Shown here: positions 53,320-63,661 of the stretch, piece by piece | Layout: each line of letters starts with the position of its first letter | Numbering within the stretch: the stretch's first letter is position 1 | DNA from: Vulcanisaeta souniana JCM 11219 | Lineage (GTDB): Archaea > Thermoproteota > Thermoprotei > Thermoproteales > Thermocladiaceae | Length of the DNA: 64,000 nucleotides | Assembly: GCF_026000775.1 (NCBI RefSeq) | Contig: NZ_AP026830.1 | Coordinates: forward strand, 733,056 to 797,055 | Direction: 5' to 3' | Translations under genes and position numbers: made by a program | The notes under the pieces: generated by a model | Told to the model about the DNA's origin: nothing | Seen by the model: the letters and a program-made list of their open reading frames with translations, nothing else | Databases searched by the model: none

Positions 53320-55305
53320 TTATCTAACGGGCTTTTGTTTCTTTCCCTGTAGTACTGCCTTTAGGCTGACACCATTAACCATTATGACCCTAAACCTGAC
53401 ACCTGGCAGGTCTCCATAAGCTCTACCCTCAGGACCGCCTATCCTCTCGATTATTACCTCATCATGCTCATTTATTATGTTTAAACCACCGTCCCACGGC
53501 ACAAATGCCGTGACAACCTTACCATTCTTAGTTATTTGAACCCTGACACAGTTACCAGTTACTAATCCATTTGCGATGAAATTATGGTACGGACTCTCAG
53601 TAGTTATATCCCAGAGCTTGTCATTCCACTCAATAGGCTTAACCTCAGTGACGATATCCCATACAAGGCCTGAATCTCCTAATCCTAAAGTATTTTCAAT
53701 AACCCATGCATTAAATGGAGGTATCCTTGCCGTCCTGCCTATATACTTAACGTTCTTAATGCCTCTCAACCATCTATATACCGTGGCTCTATTGACCCTA
53801 TATCCAGCGCTCTTTATGGCCTTAATTATATTGGTGTCATTGTACCCCCTTACCATTAATCTTCTCGTTAATTCATAAGCCTCGGTATAATGCTGCCAAA
53901 GCATTACCTTCCTACGTAAGTACTCATATGCCAGCACTGCCAACGAATCACGTTCTCTATTGTACGTATAGCCAATCCTGCCGAAGAATCTTAATAGATT
54001 CTCAGTCCTACTAAGTATTGAGAACCTTAGCCTAACGGTTTTGACGCTATCCTTCCTAATCACACCTTCACTGACCGTAATAGGCGTTGTTTCTACACCG
54101 AATTCATTAAGCAGGGTTTTAATATCATTTAGGAATGCAATACCATCATTTAATAGACCCTCCGCCTTATGCATTACTAATGATGGTGGTTGGAACGTCC
54201 TGCCATTATCTTCAACCCGTGGTTTCTCCAGCTCGCTACCGAAGTACGCAGCGAGGAACTCCGCCTTAACATCTAATGGCGCCTCTGTAACCCACTTGGG
54301 AACTCTAAATGTCTGTAACACCTTATCACCAACAGGGACTCCTAATGCCTTAAGCAATACGAATAGTGCTATTGAATTTACAAAAACAACATGCGACTTA
54401 CCACTAATCACCTGCACTAACCCATTACTCCAAGTAACTACGCTTTCATGATCATACTCCCTGATCCTAGACGGCTTAAATCCTAACTCAATTAAATCAT
54501 TAATAATATCATCGAGATCATTAGGATCACCACTAAATGCAACTCTACCTTCATAACCATTACCACTCCTGACATAGCTTAGTGATCCATCACCAAATAG
54601 ATGACCGACTATTCGTGCAATCCTATAAATATTCCTATTATTATATTTAAGTGGTAGTAATCCAAGTCTCTTAAGTTTATTTATTATTTCATCAACCTTA
54701 GAGCCAGGTGGGGCTTCCCTCCTGATGTCATCTTCGGTTAGTATTACTCTATCATCATTAAGAGCATAAGCCTCAATGGGTTCCCTTGGATATATAACCA
54801 CGTAATCGCCGGGCCTAACCTCCTTAAGCGGCAATACGCCCCTACCTGTGTATATTGGATGATCGCCACTTGCTATTATTCTTCTGCCATAAAGTGTCTT
54901 TAATTCGTAAACACCATCTTCTCTAAATTCCTCAGGCTCTATGTGGAAAAAATCCACGAGATTCGTTGGTTCGACTGATTTAGAATCCTTATTGAAGTGA
55001 ATTATCGTTACTTCATGCCATCTATCGATCAGGTTCACTATCTTAGTGGCCACCCTAGGCGTTAAATTAATTAATGTGTCTGGGGTTACGCACTTCCTTA
55101 CGGCTGCGTTTGGTTTCCTTGCTTCCACACCGACTTTCTCTAGGACTATTCCCCTTGCCATTGGTGCTCCTTCCAGTGGATCGAATTTCTTGGCTATGCC
55201 GAGTGCCCTCCTCTTGTAGTATGTATCGCTCCACCTAAACTTCTTCCTTCTTTCCTCTAATCCTCTTGCGGCGAACATGCCAAGTGGTGATTTTTTACCG
55301 GGCAT
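53320..55305 (-). CDS. rps12: Ribosomal protein S12 precursor carrying an intein
   Basis: A 661-residue precursor. The exteins form a normal archaeal S12 of 147 residues: [16 protein letters not shown]...[20 protein letters not shown] then PNAAVRK, and, after the intein, [20 protein letters not shown] to GKKQKPVR. S12 sits at the ribosomal decoding site. Intein residues 72-585 split the protein at Lys|Cys, right after the PNAAVRK loop that touches the mRNA-tRNA helix, so the ribosome needs splicing. ATG 55305 gives the conserved MPGKK start; a GTG nine bases earlier is open too. It closes the operon after nusA. Confidence 0.93.
   Translation of the reverse strand: MPGKKSPLGMFAARGLEERRKKFRWSDTYYKRRALGIAKKFDPLEGAPMARGIVLEKVGVEARKPNAAVRKCVTPDTLINLTPRVATKIVNLIDRWHEVTIIHFNKDSKSVEPTNLVDFFHIEPEEFREDGVYELKTLYGRRIIASGDHPIYTGRGVLPLKEVRPGDYVVIYPREPIEAYALNDDRVILTEDDIRREAPPGSKVDEIINKLKRLGLLPLKYNNRNIYRIARIVGHLFGDGSLSYVRSGNGYEGRVAFSGDPNDLDDIINDLIELGFKPSRIREYDHESVVTWSNGLVQVISGKSHVVFVNSIALFVLLKALGVPVGDKVLQTFRVPKWVTEAPLDVKAEFLAAYFGSELEKPRVEDNGRTFQPPSLVMHKAEGLLNDGIAFLNDIKTLLNEFGVETTPITVSEGVIRKDSVKTVRLRFSILSRTENLLRFFGRIGYTYNRERDSLAVLAYEYLRRKVMLWQHYTEAYELTRRLMVRGYNDTNIIKAIKSAGYRVNRATVYRWLRGIKNVKYIGRTARIPPFNAWVIENTLGLGDSGLVWDIVTEVKPIEWNDKLWDITTESPYHNFIANGLVTGNCVRVQITKNGKVVTAFVPWDGGLNIINEHDEVIIERIGGPEGRAYGDLPGVRFRVIMVNGVSLKAVLQGKKQKPVR
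53551..55092 (-). mobile_element. Intein in rps12 with LAGLIDADG endonuclease and HTH module
   Basis: A 514-residue intein. Block A starts [10 protein letters not shown] with Cys1; block B is [12 protein letters not shown] with His78. The LAGLIDADG motif 1 is [10 protein letters not shown] (161-170), motif 2 [13 protein letters not shown] (278-290, where the usual catalytic Asp is Glu). An HTH ([13 protein letters not shown] to ATVYRWLRG, about 407-444) follows. Block F is [15 protein letters not shown] with His503, and block G ends TGN before the +1 Cys. Splice bases (Cys1, Asn514, Cys+1) are intact; the penultimate residue is Gly rather than His. Confidence 0.93.
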
Positions 55306-55348
55306 TGTTCTCACGTTGATTTTAGTGCTTATTTACTTTTTCCTCACA

Positions 55349-55801
55349 TTACTGGCTTTGTTCTGGTGATACTATTTTTATTCTCTCTATGTCGAAGTAT
55401 CGCTTGGCGAGTAATTTGGCCCTGTTTATGTTTCTTCCTTGTTTGCCTATGGCCACTGCCTTGTCCTCATTGTGAACAGTGGCTATGGCTATGTTTCCGT
55501 TGTTTGGTAGCTTGGTTATTTTCACTGAAATTACCCTTGCTGGATATAGACTGTTCTTGATTAGCTCCTCCGGTGTTTCTCCATATTCAACTACCTCAAT
55601 ATCCTTACCCGTCAATTCCTTTAGTTTCCTAATATTGATGCCGTTCTTGCCTACAGCCAGCGGCGCAAAGTTCTTATCAACGATGAATACTATTCTATTG
55701 TATTGACTATCAATTACCGTATCCCTTGGTGTTATTCCAGTTATTTTTTCAAATAATGCCACGTATCTAATTTCCTCTTCTGTTAATCTAATGCTTGGCA
55801 T
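55349..55801 (-). CDS. nusA: Transcription elongation factor NusA (archaeal KH form)
   Basis: A 150-residue archaeal NusA made of two KH domains only. KH1 contains NFAPLAVGKNGINIRKLKEL, KH2 contains EDKAVAIGKQGRNINRAKLL, both with the GxxG-like loop. It lies in the expected place between rpl30e and rps12. ATG 55801 was chosen (the frame starts at 55810); five bases separate it from the rpl30e stop. The RNA polymerase operon context is firm. Confidence 0.92.
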   Translation of the reverse strand: MPSIRLTEEEIRYVALFEKITGITPRDTVIDSQYNRIVFIVDKNFAPLAVGKNGINIRKLKELTGKDIEVVEYGETPEELIKNSLYPARVISVKITKLPNNGNIAIATVHNEDKAVAIGKQGRNINRAKLLAKRYFDIERIKIVSPEQSQ

Positions 55802-55806
55802 TATGA

Positions 55807-56118
55807 TCACCCACTACGTTGCGTTGCTAGGGTTAATATATTGCTTTCCCCTGGGTCTACTATTGCTATGGTTGAAATTTTGAATGGTTTCCTAACCGCA
55901 GCGCCTAGGTCCCAGCTTGATCCTTGGAATACGTATATTGGTACATTCGACATCTTTGCATAATACTGCACCGTACTCACTAACTCAGCAGGTGCATTTG
56001 AGGAAAGTATTACTAGTTTTGCTGAACCATCAACTATAGCCTTAAGTGACTCCTTATAACCAAGCATCACCTTACCTGTATTCAACGCGACCTGAAGTTC
56101 TCGTGAAATATCAATCAT
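55807..56118 (-). CDS. rpl30e: Ribosomal protein L30e
   Basis: A 103-residue L30e of the L7Ae/L30e RNA-binding family, with VALNTGKVMLGYKESLKAIV and AKLVILSSNAPAELVSTVQY typical of the family. It follows rpoA2 by 62 bases and is nearly contiguous with nusA, matching the archaeal order rpoA2-rpl30e-nusA-rps12. Confidence 0.92.
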   Translation of the reverse strand: MIDISRELQVALNTGKVMLGYKESLKAIVDGSAKLVILSSNAPAELVSTVQYYAKMSNVPIYVFQGSSWDLGAAVRKPFKISTIAIVDPGESNILTLATQRSG

Positions 56119-56180
56119 TCAAGTCAGCCCTGAAAAAACCCTATTTAAACCTAATGCCAATAGCACGCTCGGGTATTATT

Positions 56181-57356
56181 TTATTCGAATTCCATTAGTA
56201 ACTGAACAATACCCGTACCAATAGGGATGTACTTACCGGCAAGCACACTCTCAACAACACCCCTGAAATTCTCAAACTCGCCCCTAATCGACGCCTCAAC
56301 CAAGTTCTTGACAGTAACCTCGAAGGCTGCCCTGGCCAGTGGGCTTTCCTTCTCACCAACAACACCGTGTCTACCTACCTGCCTAACCTTACCTGTCCAG
56401 GTCATTACGTCTGAAACGAGCATTAAATGCCTTAAATCCGTATCTAGACCTTGTTGGTCAAGAACCTTCTTTAGTTCCCTCATTATTACAGTCCTTGCGG
56501 CCTCTACACCCAATACCTCAGCAACCTCATGGATATCATTGGATATCGTCCTCCTATAGTCAACACCATCTATTGTTAAGACTGCCTCGAGGTTAGTACC
56601 CTCAGTCTCTATTATCCACTCACCATCCCTCTCGCTATACCTAACCAGTGACTTCTTCACATTCTTAATCCCAGCAAGTCTCGTCTGCATTATCTTATCC
56701 CTAACCCTCCTGAGCTTTATTATGTCTGCCTCCTCAAGCGTGACCCTTATTACATTATCCTCGATCTCCACCCGTGCGCCCTTACCCTTAATTCTCTCGA
56801 CGACCTTCCTAACATCCTCCATGCTTAAACCCCTTTGATTAAGTTCATTCTTATCAATCTCAATGATTATTTGGGAATTTATGTAATCAATCTCAACACT
56901 CTTTGTCACATTCTCTATGGTGGTTAACTGCACCTTATAGGCAACCTCCTGGGCTTTATTTGGATCCTTCCTGTGTTCTTCATCTAGGTATATCATCATC
57001 ATTGGTACTGAGGGTTTTCTCCTGGCATCAACAAGCTCAATCATTCTTGGCAGACCAAGTGCCATTGAGAATTCCCTAAGGCCTGCGAAATGGAATGACC
57101 TAAGGATCATTTGCGTGCTTGGTTCACCAACGGACTGCGCCGTAACAATGCCTATTGCCTCACCTGGATCAATAAGCATCTTATAGTACTCATTCACAAG
57201 GATCCTGACGAGACTTGCCAGTTGCTCCCTTGTTACCTCCATGTTTGTTAATCTATTTCTTAAATCATCAATGATCCTTGGAGGCAATATCTTGGCTAAT
57301 TGAACCAATACATTGTTTAACTCCTCCTGAGACACCATACTCTTGGTCTCTGCCAT
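56181..57356 (-). CDS. rpoA2: RNA polymerase subunit A''
   Basis: A 391-residue C-terminal half of the largest subunit. The trigger-loop/bridge region begins GEAIGIVTAQSVGEPSTQMI and continues LRSFHFAGLREFSMALGLPR and MIELVDARRKPS; the C-terminal VSDVMTWTGKVRQVGRHGVV lies near the jaw. The gene starts six bases after rpoA1, the normal archaeal split of A' and A''. Intact. Confidence 0.97.
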   Translation of the reverse strand: MAETKSMVSQEELNNVLVQLAKILPPRIIDDLRNRLTNMEVTREQLASLVRILVNEYYKMLIDPGEAIGIVTAQSVGEPSTQMILRSFHFAGLREFSMALGLPRMIELVDARRKPSVPMMMIYLDEEHRKDPNKAQEVAYKVQLTTIENVTKSVEIDYINSQIIIEIDKNELNQRGLSMEDVRKVVERIKGKGARVEIEDNVIRVTLEEADIIKLRRVRDKIMQTRLAGIKNVKKSLVRYSERDGEWIIETEGTNLEAVLTIDGVDYRRTISNDIHEVAEVLGVEAARTVIMRELKKVLDQQGLDTDLRHLMLVSDVMTWTGKVRQVGRHGVVGEKESPLARAAFEVTVKNLVEASIRGEFENFRGVVESVLAGKYIPIGTGIVQLLMEFE

Positions 57357-57362
57357 ACCTCG

Positions 57363-60038
57363 TCACCTACTCAGACCAGCCCTTCTAAATATTTCGTCAA
57401 GGTTGAGCCTACCATGATCGCTCTTACTAACATCAATGCCATCCTCAGCATACTTAGTCTGTATAATGGAGCCCGAGGCATTCCTAACGGTGCCATCATA
57501 AGCAACGTAAATATCCTGCAACGCATTAATGAGCCTCCTCTGCATGTAACCACTCTGTGCTGTCCTAACCGCAGTATCCACTAGGCCATCCCTACCGCCA
57601 GCAGCATGGAAGAAGAACTCCAATGGCGTCAATCCAACCTTGAAGTTATTCCTAACGAACCCCTTTGCTGTTGGACCTAGATCACCAGACTCGAAGTGCG
57701 CTGTAGTCCTTCCAGCAAACCCCCTCTTGAAACGCTCACCCCTTATTGTCTGTTGCCCAAGCATCGCAACCATCTGCGTTATATTGACGATACTGCCCCT
57801 GGCGCCTGTCTTAGCCATTATGTAGGCCTCACCATCCTTATTAATGTACTTCTCAGCGACGCGAGCGGCAGCCTCCCTGACACGGCTAAGCTCTATTGTT
57901 ACATTGTTCTCCAGGGTCTCTTCAACGGTTAAACCGGGCTCAGCCTCAAGTTTACCCTCCTTAAACTTCTGGATGTACTCAAGGACCTTCCTCTCACTAT
58001 CTTCATAAAGCTTATCAAGCTCCCTATAGCTTTCCAGAGGCATCTCTAACGAATCTATTCCCATGCTAAATCCCCTAAGATCTAGGAACCTAACTAACGA
58101 CCTTAGTATTGAATCGACCCATTTCCTGGCATAGCTATTGCCGTATCTCTTAACCACAACATGCCAAAGCGAGTCTACTTGCTCAGCTCCAATCGACTTT
58201 TTGTCAAGTACCCCCGTGGCCATGTAACCATTAACAATGATTATATACTCATCTGTATAACAATTGTATGGATCCTTACAACTCTCCTTGATTGCCGTTG
58301 ATTGAATCCAGTTTAGGTCCTTTGGCAACAACATTGAGATCACTTGCTTACCGGTCCAAAGCTCCTTTGGATGCATTATGGCCGGTTCAACAATGTCGCT
58401 ATCATAACCAGCAGCCGCCAGTAAATACGCGATGCCTTCCTTATTTATGAACGTATCCTTCTTAGTCAAGAGATAACCGCCCGTTATGTAGTCCTGCCTT
58501 GCACCTATTATTGGTCCGCCATACCTAGGCGTTATTATGTGATTCTGAACAAGCATTAATGTCTTAGCCTCAGCCCTAGCCTCCTCATTCTGGGGTACAT
58601 GAAGGTTCATCTCATCCCCATCAAAGTCAGCATTATACGGCGGACAAACCGCCAGGTGAAGTCTAAAGGTCCTGCCAGGTAATACCCTAACCAAGTGCCC
58701 CATAATTGACATCCTATGCAGACTTGGTTGTCTATTGAATAGGATTATGTCGCCGTTTATTAGGTGCCTCTCAATGATGAAACCAGGCGCCAGTTTATTT
58801 GCTAATTCACGTCTATCCCTGAAGTACCTAAGGTCTACCCTTCTACCGTCTGGGTAAACCACGTAGTTAGCTCCAGGCCATACCTCTGGTCCATTAAGCA
58901 CCAATTGCCTAGCTAAGTCAAGATTCCACTCGGTTACCGTCATGGGTACCGTGAGCATCTTAGCAACGTCTATCGGCACACCAACCTCGTTAATACTTAG
59001 GTTAGGGTCTGGGCTTATTACAGTCCTTGCCGAGAAGTCAACTCTCTTACCGGATAGACTTCCTCTAAACCTACCCTCCTTGCCCTTGAGCCTCTGAGCC
59101 AACGTTTTAAGCGGTCTTCCGCTCCTATGTTTAACTGGTGGTAGGTTCGGTAGTTCGTTATTGAAGTATGTAGCAATATGGTACTGGAGCAGGTCCCATA
59201 GTTGGTCAACGACACTACTCGGTGCACCAGACTCAATTGCTGTCCTCAACTTCTCATTAACCCTAACAATGTCTACAAGCTTGTGCGTAAGGTCGTCCTC
59301 GCTCCTCTGCCCAGTTTCCAACTGTATTGAAGGCCTGACCTGTGGCGGAGGCACGGGTAATACGGTAAGAACGGCCCACTCTGGCCTGGCAACCTTTGGA
59401 TCCCAGCCCAACAACTCCAGGTCACTATCTGGTATCTTCTCGAGCCTCTCTCTGATCTTCATTGGATCGAGCCTCTCGAGAACACCATTCTCCTTCTCCT
59501 CATAGAATGTGTACGGCCTCTCAATTCTAACCCTATACTGCTTGGCACCGCAGTGCGGACATACGGTCCTCTCCATGGCCCTCTTCCTTATCCTCTCAAT
59601 GAGCCTGTCGGCAAGTAATTTCCATCTAGCCCTCAATTTCTCTAGCCTCCTCCTATACTTCTCTATTTCATCATCTGTAAGTAGTATCCTACCGCACTCT
59701 CTGCACGTCGTTTTGAGTAAGTCATGCACATACTTCGAGTACTCCACGTGGATTACTGGCCTGGCTAATTCAATTCTGCCAAAATGCCCAGGGCACTTAT
59801 CGGGTGGATTACCACAGGTCTCGCACCTGGCGCCTGGTTCAACAACACCAAGTCTTTTGTCCATTAATCCGCCAACCATGGGCCTACCTGCCTCATCGTA
59901 TGTCTCCGACGTTGTTATCTCCATCACGGATAATGACCTGACAATGTCTGGTGATAGAACGGAGAACTTAATGGCCTTTATGGTCTTAAGTGGTATTTCC
60001 TCCTCCCTAATGGAGGTTTTCTCGGCTTGTGCCGCCAT
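57363..60038 (-). CDS. rpoA1: RNA polymerase subunit A'
   Basis: An 891-residue catalytic subunit. The Mg-binding site is YNADFDGDEMNLHVPQ; CETCGNPPDKCPGHFGRIEL is the N-terminal zinc site, with CRECGR and CPHCG a second one. GKEGRFRGSLSGKRVDFSAR holds the lid/rudder region and the bridge helix reads GLTPLEFFFHAAGGRDGLVD. Full length. It is 39 bases after rpoB. Confidence 0.97.
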   Translation of the reverse strand: MAAQAEKTSIREEEIPLKTIKAIKFSVLSPDIVRSLSVMEITTSETYDEAGRPMVGGLMDKRLGVVEPGARCETCGNPPDKCPGHFGRIELARPVIHVEYSKYVHDLLKTTCRECGRILLTDDEIEKYRRRLEKLRARWKLLADRLIERIRKRAMERTVCPHCGAKQYRVRIERPYTFYEEKENGVLERLDPMKIRERLEKIPDSDLELLGWDPKVARPEWAVLTVLPVPPPQVRPSIQLETGQRSEDDLTHKLVDIVRVNEKLRTAIESGAPSSVVDQLWDLLQYHIATYFNNELPNLPPVKHRSGRPLKTLAQRLKGKEGRFRGSLSGKRVDFSARTVISPDPNLSINEVGVPIDVAKMLTVPMTVTEWNLDLARQLVLNGPEVWPGANYVVYPDGRRVDLRYFRDRRELANKLAPGFIIERHLINGDIILFNRQPSLHRMSIMGHLVRVLPGRTFRLHLAVCPPYNADFDGDEMNLHVPQNEEARAEAKTLMLVQNHIITPRYGGPIIGARQDYITGGYLLTKKDTFINKEGIAYLLAAAGYDSDIVEPAIMHPKELWTGKQVISMLLPKDLNWIQSTAIKESCKDPYNCYTDEYIIIVNGYMATGVLDKKSIGAEQVDSLWHVVVKRYGNSYARKWVDSILRSLVRFLDLRGFSMGIDSLEMPLESYRELDKLYEDSERKVLEYIQKFKEGKLEAEPGLTVEETLENNVTIELSRVREAAARVAEKYINKDGEAYIMAKTGARGSIVNITQMVAMLGQQTIRGERFKRGFAGRTTAHFESGDLGPTAKGFVRNNFKVGLTPLEFFFHAAGGRDGLVDTAVRTAQSGYMQRRLINALQDIYVAYDGTVRNASGSIIQTKYAEDGIDVSKSDHGRLNLDEIFRRAGLSR

Positions 60039-60077
60039 TATTCATCACCCCATTGATCAGCCATTAAATAAACCTTA

Positions 60078-63000
60078 TCAAACCCTCCTCTCCTCAATTA
60101 AATCACCCAACTCAATCTTTGGGTATATGCCAAGGCTCATTAACTCCTGAAGCATTAGCTTAAAGGCATAGGGCACAACAACCCTTGCGATCCTACCCTT
60201 ATCACCATGTATTGGGCATACAGGCTTACCCCTGTTAGAATCATACCAAGCAATCATGCCGCATTCCTCACAAATATACATAACATACCTGTCACTGGAC
60301 TCAACAAGTCTCTCCCTAAGTAGGGCGGCTGCACCATGGGCTATCAGCACGTCCCTCTCCATCTCACCAAGCCTAAGACCGCCTTCCCTGGACCTACCCT
60401 CCGTTGGCTGCCTAGTCAATATCTGCACCGGGCCCCTAGCCCTCGCATGTATCTTGTCGGCAACCATGTGATGGAGCTTCTGATAATAAACAACACCGAT
60501 GAATATGTCAGCCTCAAGCTTTCTACCCATCAACCCACTGTACATAATCTCCTTACCATCCCACCTAAAACCGGACCTAATTAAAAGATCCCTGAGTTCC
60601 TCCTCGGTTACGCCCTCAAACGGCGTCGCGTCAATCATTAACCCCCTCAATGCGGCAACCTTACCTGCCATTGACTCTAATAATTGGCCGACAGTCATCC
60701 TGCTGGGCAATGCATGTGGATTGACTATTACGTCTGGCGTTATCCCATCCTCGGTGAATGGCATGTCCTGCATCGGTATCATCATGCCCATCACGCCCTT
60801 CTGCCCATGCCTACTGGCAAACTTATCGCCAAGCTCTGGTATCCTCAACTCCCTGACCTTAACCTTAACGAGTTTATAACCCTCGTTAGTCTCCGTAATC
60901 ACAACACTATCAACGATCCCCTTCTCACCACGCCTAACAGTTATTGAAGAATCCCTCCTTGCACTGGACACGACGGTTTCGGCGTAAACACCGTAGAACC
61001 TAGGTGGCGATGTCTTGCCTATTAGAACCTCACCACCTGACACAAACACCTCAGGTGATACTATACCGTCCTCATCTAAGTGGGCGTAGGCCTCAGGCCC
61101 CTTGTAGCCCCTGACCTCTGCGGATGGTATCTCTATCCTATCCTCCTCACCGCCTGGGTACCTCATCTGCTCTGTCTCGTATGTCCTAAAGAACACACTC
61201 CTGAACATTCCTCTTTCTATTGATGATTTATTTAGGATTACGGCATCCTCCATGTTATATCCCGTGTAGGTTAATAAGGCAACGATTGCGTTTTGCCCAG
61301 TTGGTCTCCTTAAATAACCATTGAGCTCCATACCTCTGGTTATCACCAATGGCCTTTCAGGATAAATCAGAAGATGCCCTCTACTATCCATCCTGAACCT
61401 ATAGTTAGCCGCCGGGAATCCAAGGCTTTGCTTTGCCATTGCAGCTTCATAGATGTTCCTTGGCGATTGGTTGTGCTCTGCGTATGGTATTATTGAGGCA
61501 ACTGCACCAAGCATGACTGATGGAACGATTTCCATGTGCGTGTACTTACTCATGTCCTCCTCAGGGTTTATAGCAACAAGGGCATTCTCCTCCTCCTCAC
61601 CATCTAGGAACTCTATTATTCCATTACTAATTAAGTCACTCCAGGACCACTCACCCTTCACTAACTTCTCAATATGTTCCGGCTTTAGCCTTAGTTTTCC
61701 ATTATCAATAATCAATAACGGCCTTCTAAGCCTACCTCCATCACAATTAACCCTAACCTCGTCCAAATGCTCACTCCTTATTCTTGCAATGTTTATCTCA
61801 TGACTTATTTGACCCCTTCTCCTCATTTCCCTTATTATACTCACTAACTTATCGGGTTCTCCATGAATCCCAATCAACCTACCATTAAGGTAAACCTCAG
61901 AACCCTTGGTACCCTCCTTCCTTGCCTTCAGTATTGGAACAACGCCTAAATCATACAGCATCTTCTCCACTTCCTCCTCATTAACACCAACCGTTATTGT
62001 GGAGAGCAGTGCCAGGTTCTTTACTAAACCACAGTTCTGTCCCTCCGGAGTCTCAATGGCGCAAAGCCTACCCCACTGGGTTGGATGCAGGTCCCTAGCC
62101 TCAAAGTGTGGCTGTGTCCTGCTTAGGTTAGATACGACCCTCCTTAGGTGACTCAACGTGGATAGTATATTAGTCCTATCCAGCATTTGGGAAACCCCCG
62201 TCCTACCCCCTATCCAGTTGCCCGTGGCTAATGCGTGCCTTATCCTCTCCGTTATTATGTCCGCCCTAACCAATGTAACAAGGCTTGGAATCTTGCCCCT
62301 AGAGTAATGCCTCTCAAGTTGTTGCCTTACATCCTGCATTACCTGCCTGAAGACCGTCCTGAACAACTGGGCTATTAAATCGCCGACCAACCTAACCCTC
62401 TTGTTGCCTACGTGGTCCTTATCATCCGGCTGCCTACGCCCAAGGTACATCTCAATGACTCCCTTAACCATTTGCCCAATCATCAACGCCTTCTTCACCC
62501 TAACCTCCTCAGTAGTGCCTAGGTGCGGCAAGAAGTACCTATCGAGCACTTGCCTAGCTCTTTCAATCCTGACATCCCTGGGCTGTCCAATGGCCACCTT
62601 ACTACCTATGAAGTCCAATGCATCATCAACCGTGTTGGCGAGCTGCATAGAAAACTGAAGTGATGGCAATAACTCATTTTGAATATCAGGGTCGTCACTC
62701 ACAGCAAGCACTATATCCTCATCCGTCTCGAGACCAAGCGCCCTCATTACTATAGGGAACGGTATCCTAGTGGCTATTGCTGGGAATATCACGTATATAA
62801 TGCCGTCCTTATGTCTCTCAACCGTGACCGTGGTCTTATAACCAGCGCCAATCGATATTACCTTGGCCACATGCGTAATACTGGCTTTATCACCCTTATC
62901 ATAGAATGGTTTGTCCGGTGCCAAATCCTCCTGGGAAACAATAACCCTCTCACTACCGTTAATAATGAAGTAGCCGCCTGGATCGTCAGGATCCTCAAGC

Positions 63001-63503
63001 TTACTGATTAATTCCTGCCGTTTAAGTCCATGTAAGTTGCAATACTTTGATCTAACCATTATCGGTAAATCACCGATATACACCTTCTGTCTGTCAACCT
63101 CTTCATCGTTTACGTATAACGACATTGTTAAGTAAAGCGGCGCCGCGTAGGTCAAATTCCTCAGCCTTGCCTCCATTGGGTATAGAACGTGCTCACTGGC
63201 GTCGGCTTCCCTTACCCTTGGCCTACCCACCTCAATCCTCTCAAGCTTTATGTAGAGCCCCTTTACCTCAGTTTCAATTATACTATTCTCACTGACAATT
63301 TCCTGTAATTTCTTCTCCACAAAGTCATTGAATGAATCAAGCTGGTGCTTAACAAGACCGCCCTCCCTGATGAATGCATCAACCAGGGCCCACCTTTCAT
63401 CAGTTGATGGAAAAACACCACGTAACCTCCTGGATCTTAGTACTGGTATTGGCGCAGAGTCCAATGCCCTATTGCGCTCAGTATTAGGATTATCCACGCC
63501 CAT
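60078..63503 (-). CDS. rpoB: RNA polymerase subunit B (undivided)
   Basis: An 1141-residue second-largest subunit in one piece, unlike the split B'/B'' of most Euryarchaeota. Landmarks: GYFIINGSERVIVSQEDLAP, LHPTQWGRLCAIETPEGQNC, the hybrid-binding GYNMEDAVILNKSSIERGMF and GDKFASRHGQKGVMGMMIPM, and zinc Cys in YICEECGMIAWYD with KPVCPIHG. ATG 63503 has the Shine-Dalgarno-like ggggtga six bases upstream, which favours it over TTG 63509. Its own TATA-like box lies at 63528-63539. Confidence 0.97.
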   Translation of the reverse strand: MGVDNPNTERNRALDSAPIPVLRSRRLRGVFPSTDERWALVDAFIREGGLVKHQLDSFNDFVEKKLQEIVSENSIIETEVKGLYIKLERIEVGRPRVREADASEHVLYPMEARLRNLTYAAPLYLTMSLYVNDEEVDRQKVYIGDLPIMVRSKYCNLHGLKRQELISKLEDPDDPGGYFIINGSERVIVSQEDLAPDKPFYDKGDKASITHVAKVISIGAGYKTTVTVERHKDGIIYVIFPAIATRIPFPIVMRALGLETDEDIVLAVSDDPDIQNELLPSLQFSMQLANTVDDALDFIGSKVAIGQPRDVRIERARQVLDRYFLPHLGTTEEVRVKKALMIGQMVKGVIEMYLGRRQPDDKDHVGNKRVRLVGDLIAQLFRTVFRQVMQDVRQQLERHYSRGKIPSLVTLVRADIITERIRHALATGNWIGGRTGVSQMLDRTNILSTLSHLRRVVSNLSRTQPHFEARDLHPTQWGRLCAIETPEGQNCGLVKNLALLSTITVGVNEEEVEKMLYDLGVVPILKARKEGTKGSEVYLNGRLIGIHGEPDKLVSIIREMRRRGQISHEINIARIRSEHLDEVRVNCDGGRLRRPLLIIDNGKLRLKPEHIEKLVKGEWSWSDLISNGIIEFLDGEEEENALVAINPEEDMSKYTHMEIVPSVMLGAVASIIPYAEHNQSPRNIYEAAMAKQSLGFPAANYRFRMDSRGHLLIYPERPLVITRGMELNGYLRRPTGQNAIVALLTYTGYNMEDAVILNKSSIERGMFRSVFFRTYETEQMRYPGGEEDRIEIPSAEVRGYKGPEAYAHLDEDGIVSPEVFVSGGEVLIGKTSPPRFYGVYAETVVSSARRDSSITVRRGEKGIVDSVVITETNEGYKLVKVKVRELRIPELGDKFASRHGQKGVMGMMIPMQDMPFTEDGITPDVIVNPHALPSRMTVGQLLESMAGKVAALRGLMIDATPFEGVTEEELRDLLIRSGFRWDGKEIMYSGLMGRKLEADIFIGVVYYQKLHHMVADKIHARARGPVQILTRQPTEGRSREGGLRLGEMERDVLIAHGAAALLRERLVESSDRYVMYICEECGMIAWYDSNRGKPVCPIHGDKGRIARVVVPYAFKLMLQELMSLGIYPKIELGDLIEERRV

Positions 63504-63527
63504 GATCAATCACCCCATGCTTAAATG

Positions 63528-63539
63528 AATATTTAAACT
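63528..63539 (-). promoter_or_regulatory. TATA-like box in the rpoH-rpoB gap
   Basis: On the minus strand gtttaaatattc, centred about 30 bases upstream of the rpoB ATG at 63503, in the 158-base gap after rpoH. It suggests an internal promoter in the polymerase operon in addition to the one before rpoH. Confidence 0.5.
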
Positions 63540-63661
63540 CTTTCCAGAGTATTCCTCTAGGAAGCAAATATTCATGACCAAGCCTATACTAGTAAAAGGG
63601 GCTATTTAAATTGCTTTGTGTATTGTCAATAAGTGAGTTGAATCAATAAGGAGTATGTGCT

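Noticed and set aside
53320..55314. The long rps12 frame as a fusion protein
   Set aside because: The inserted part has intein splice residues at both ends and the flanks rebuild a normal S12, so it is an intein and not a fused domain.
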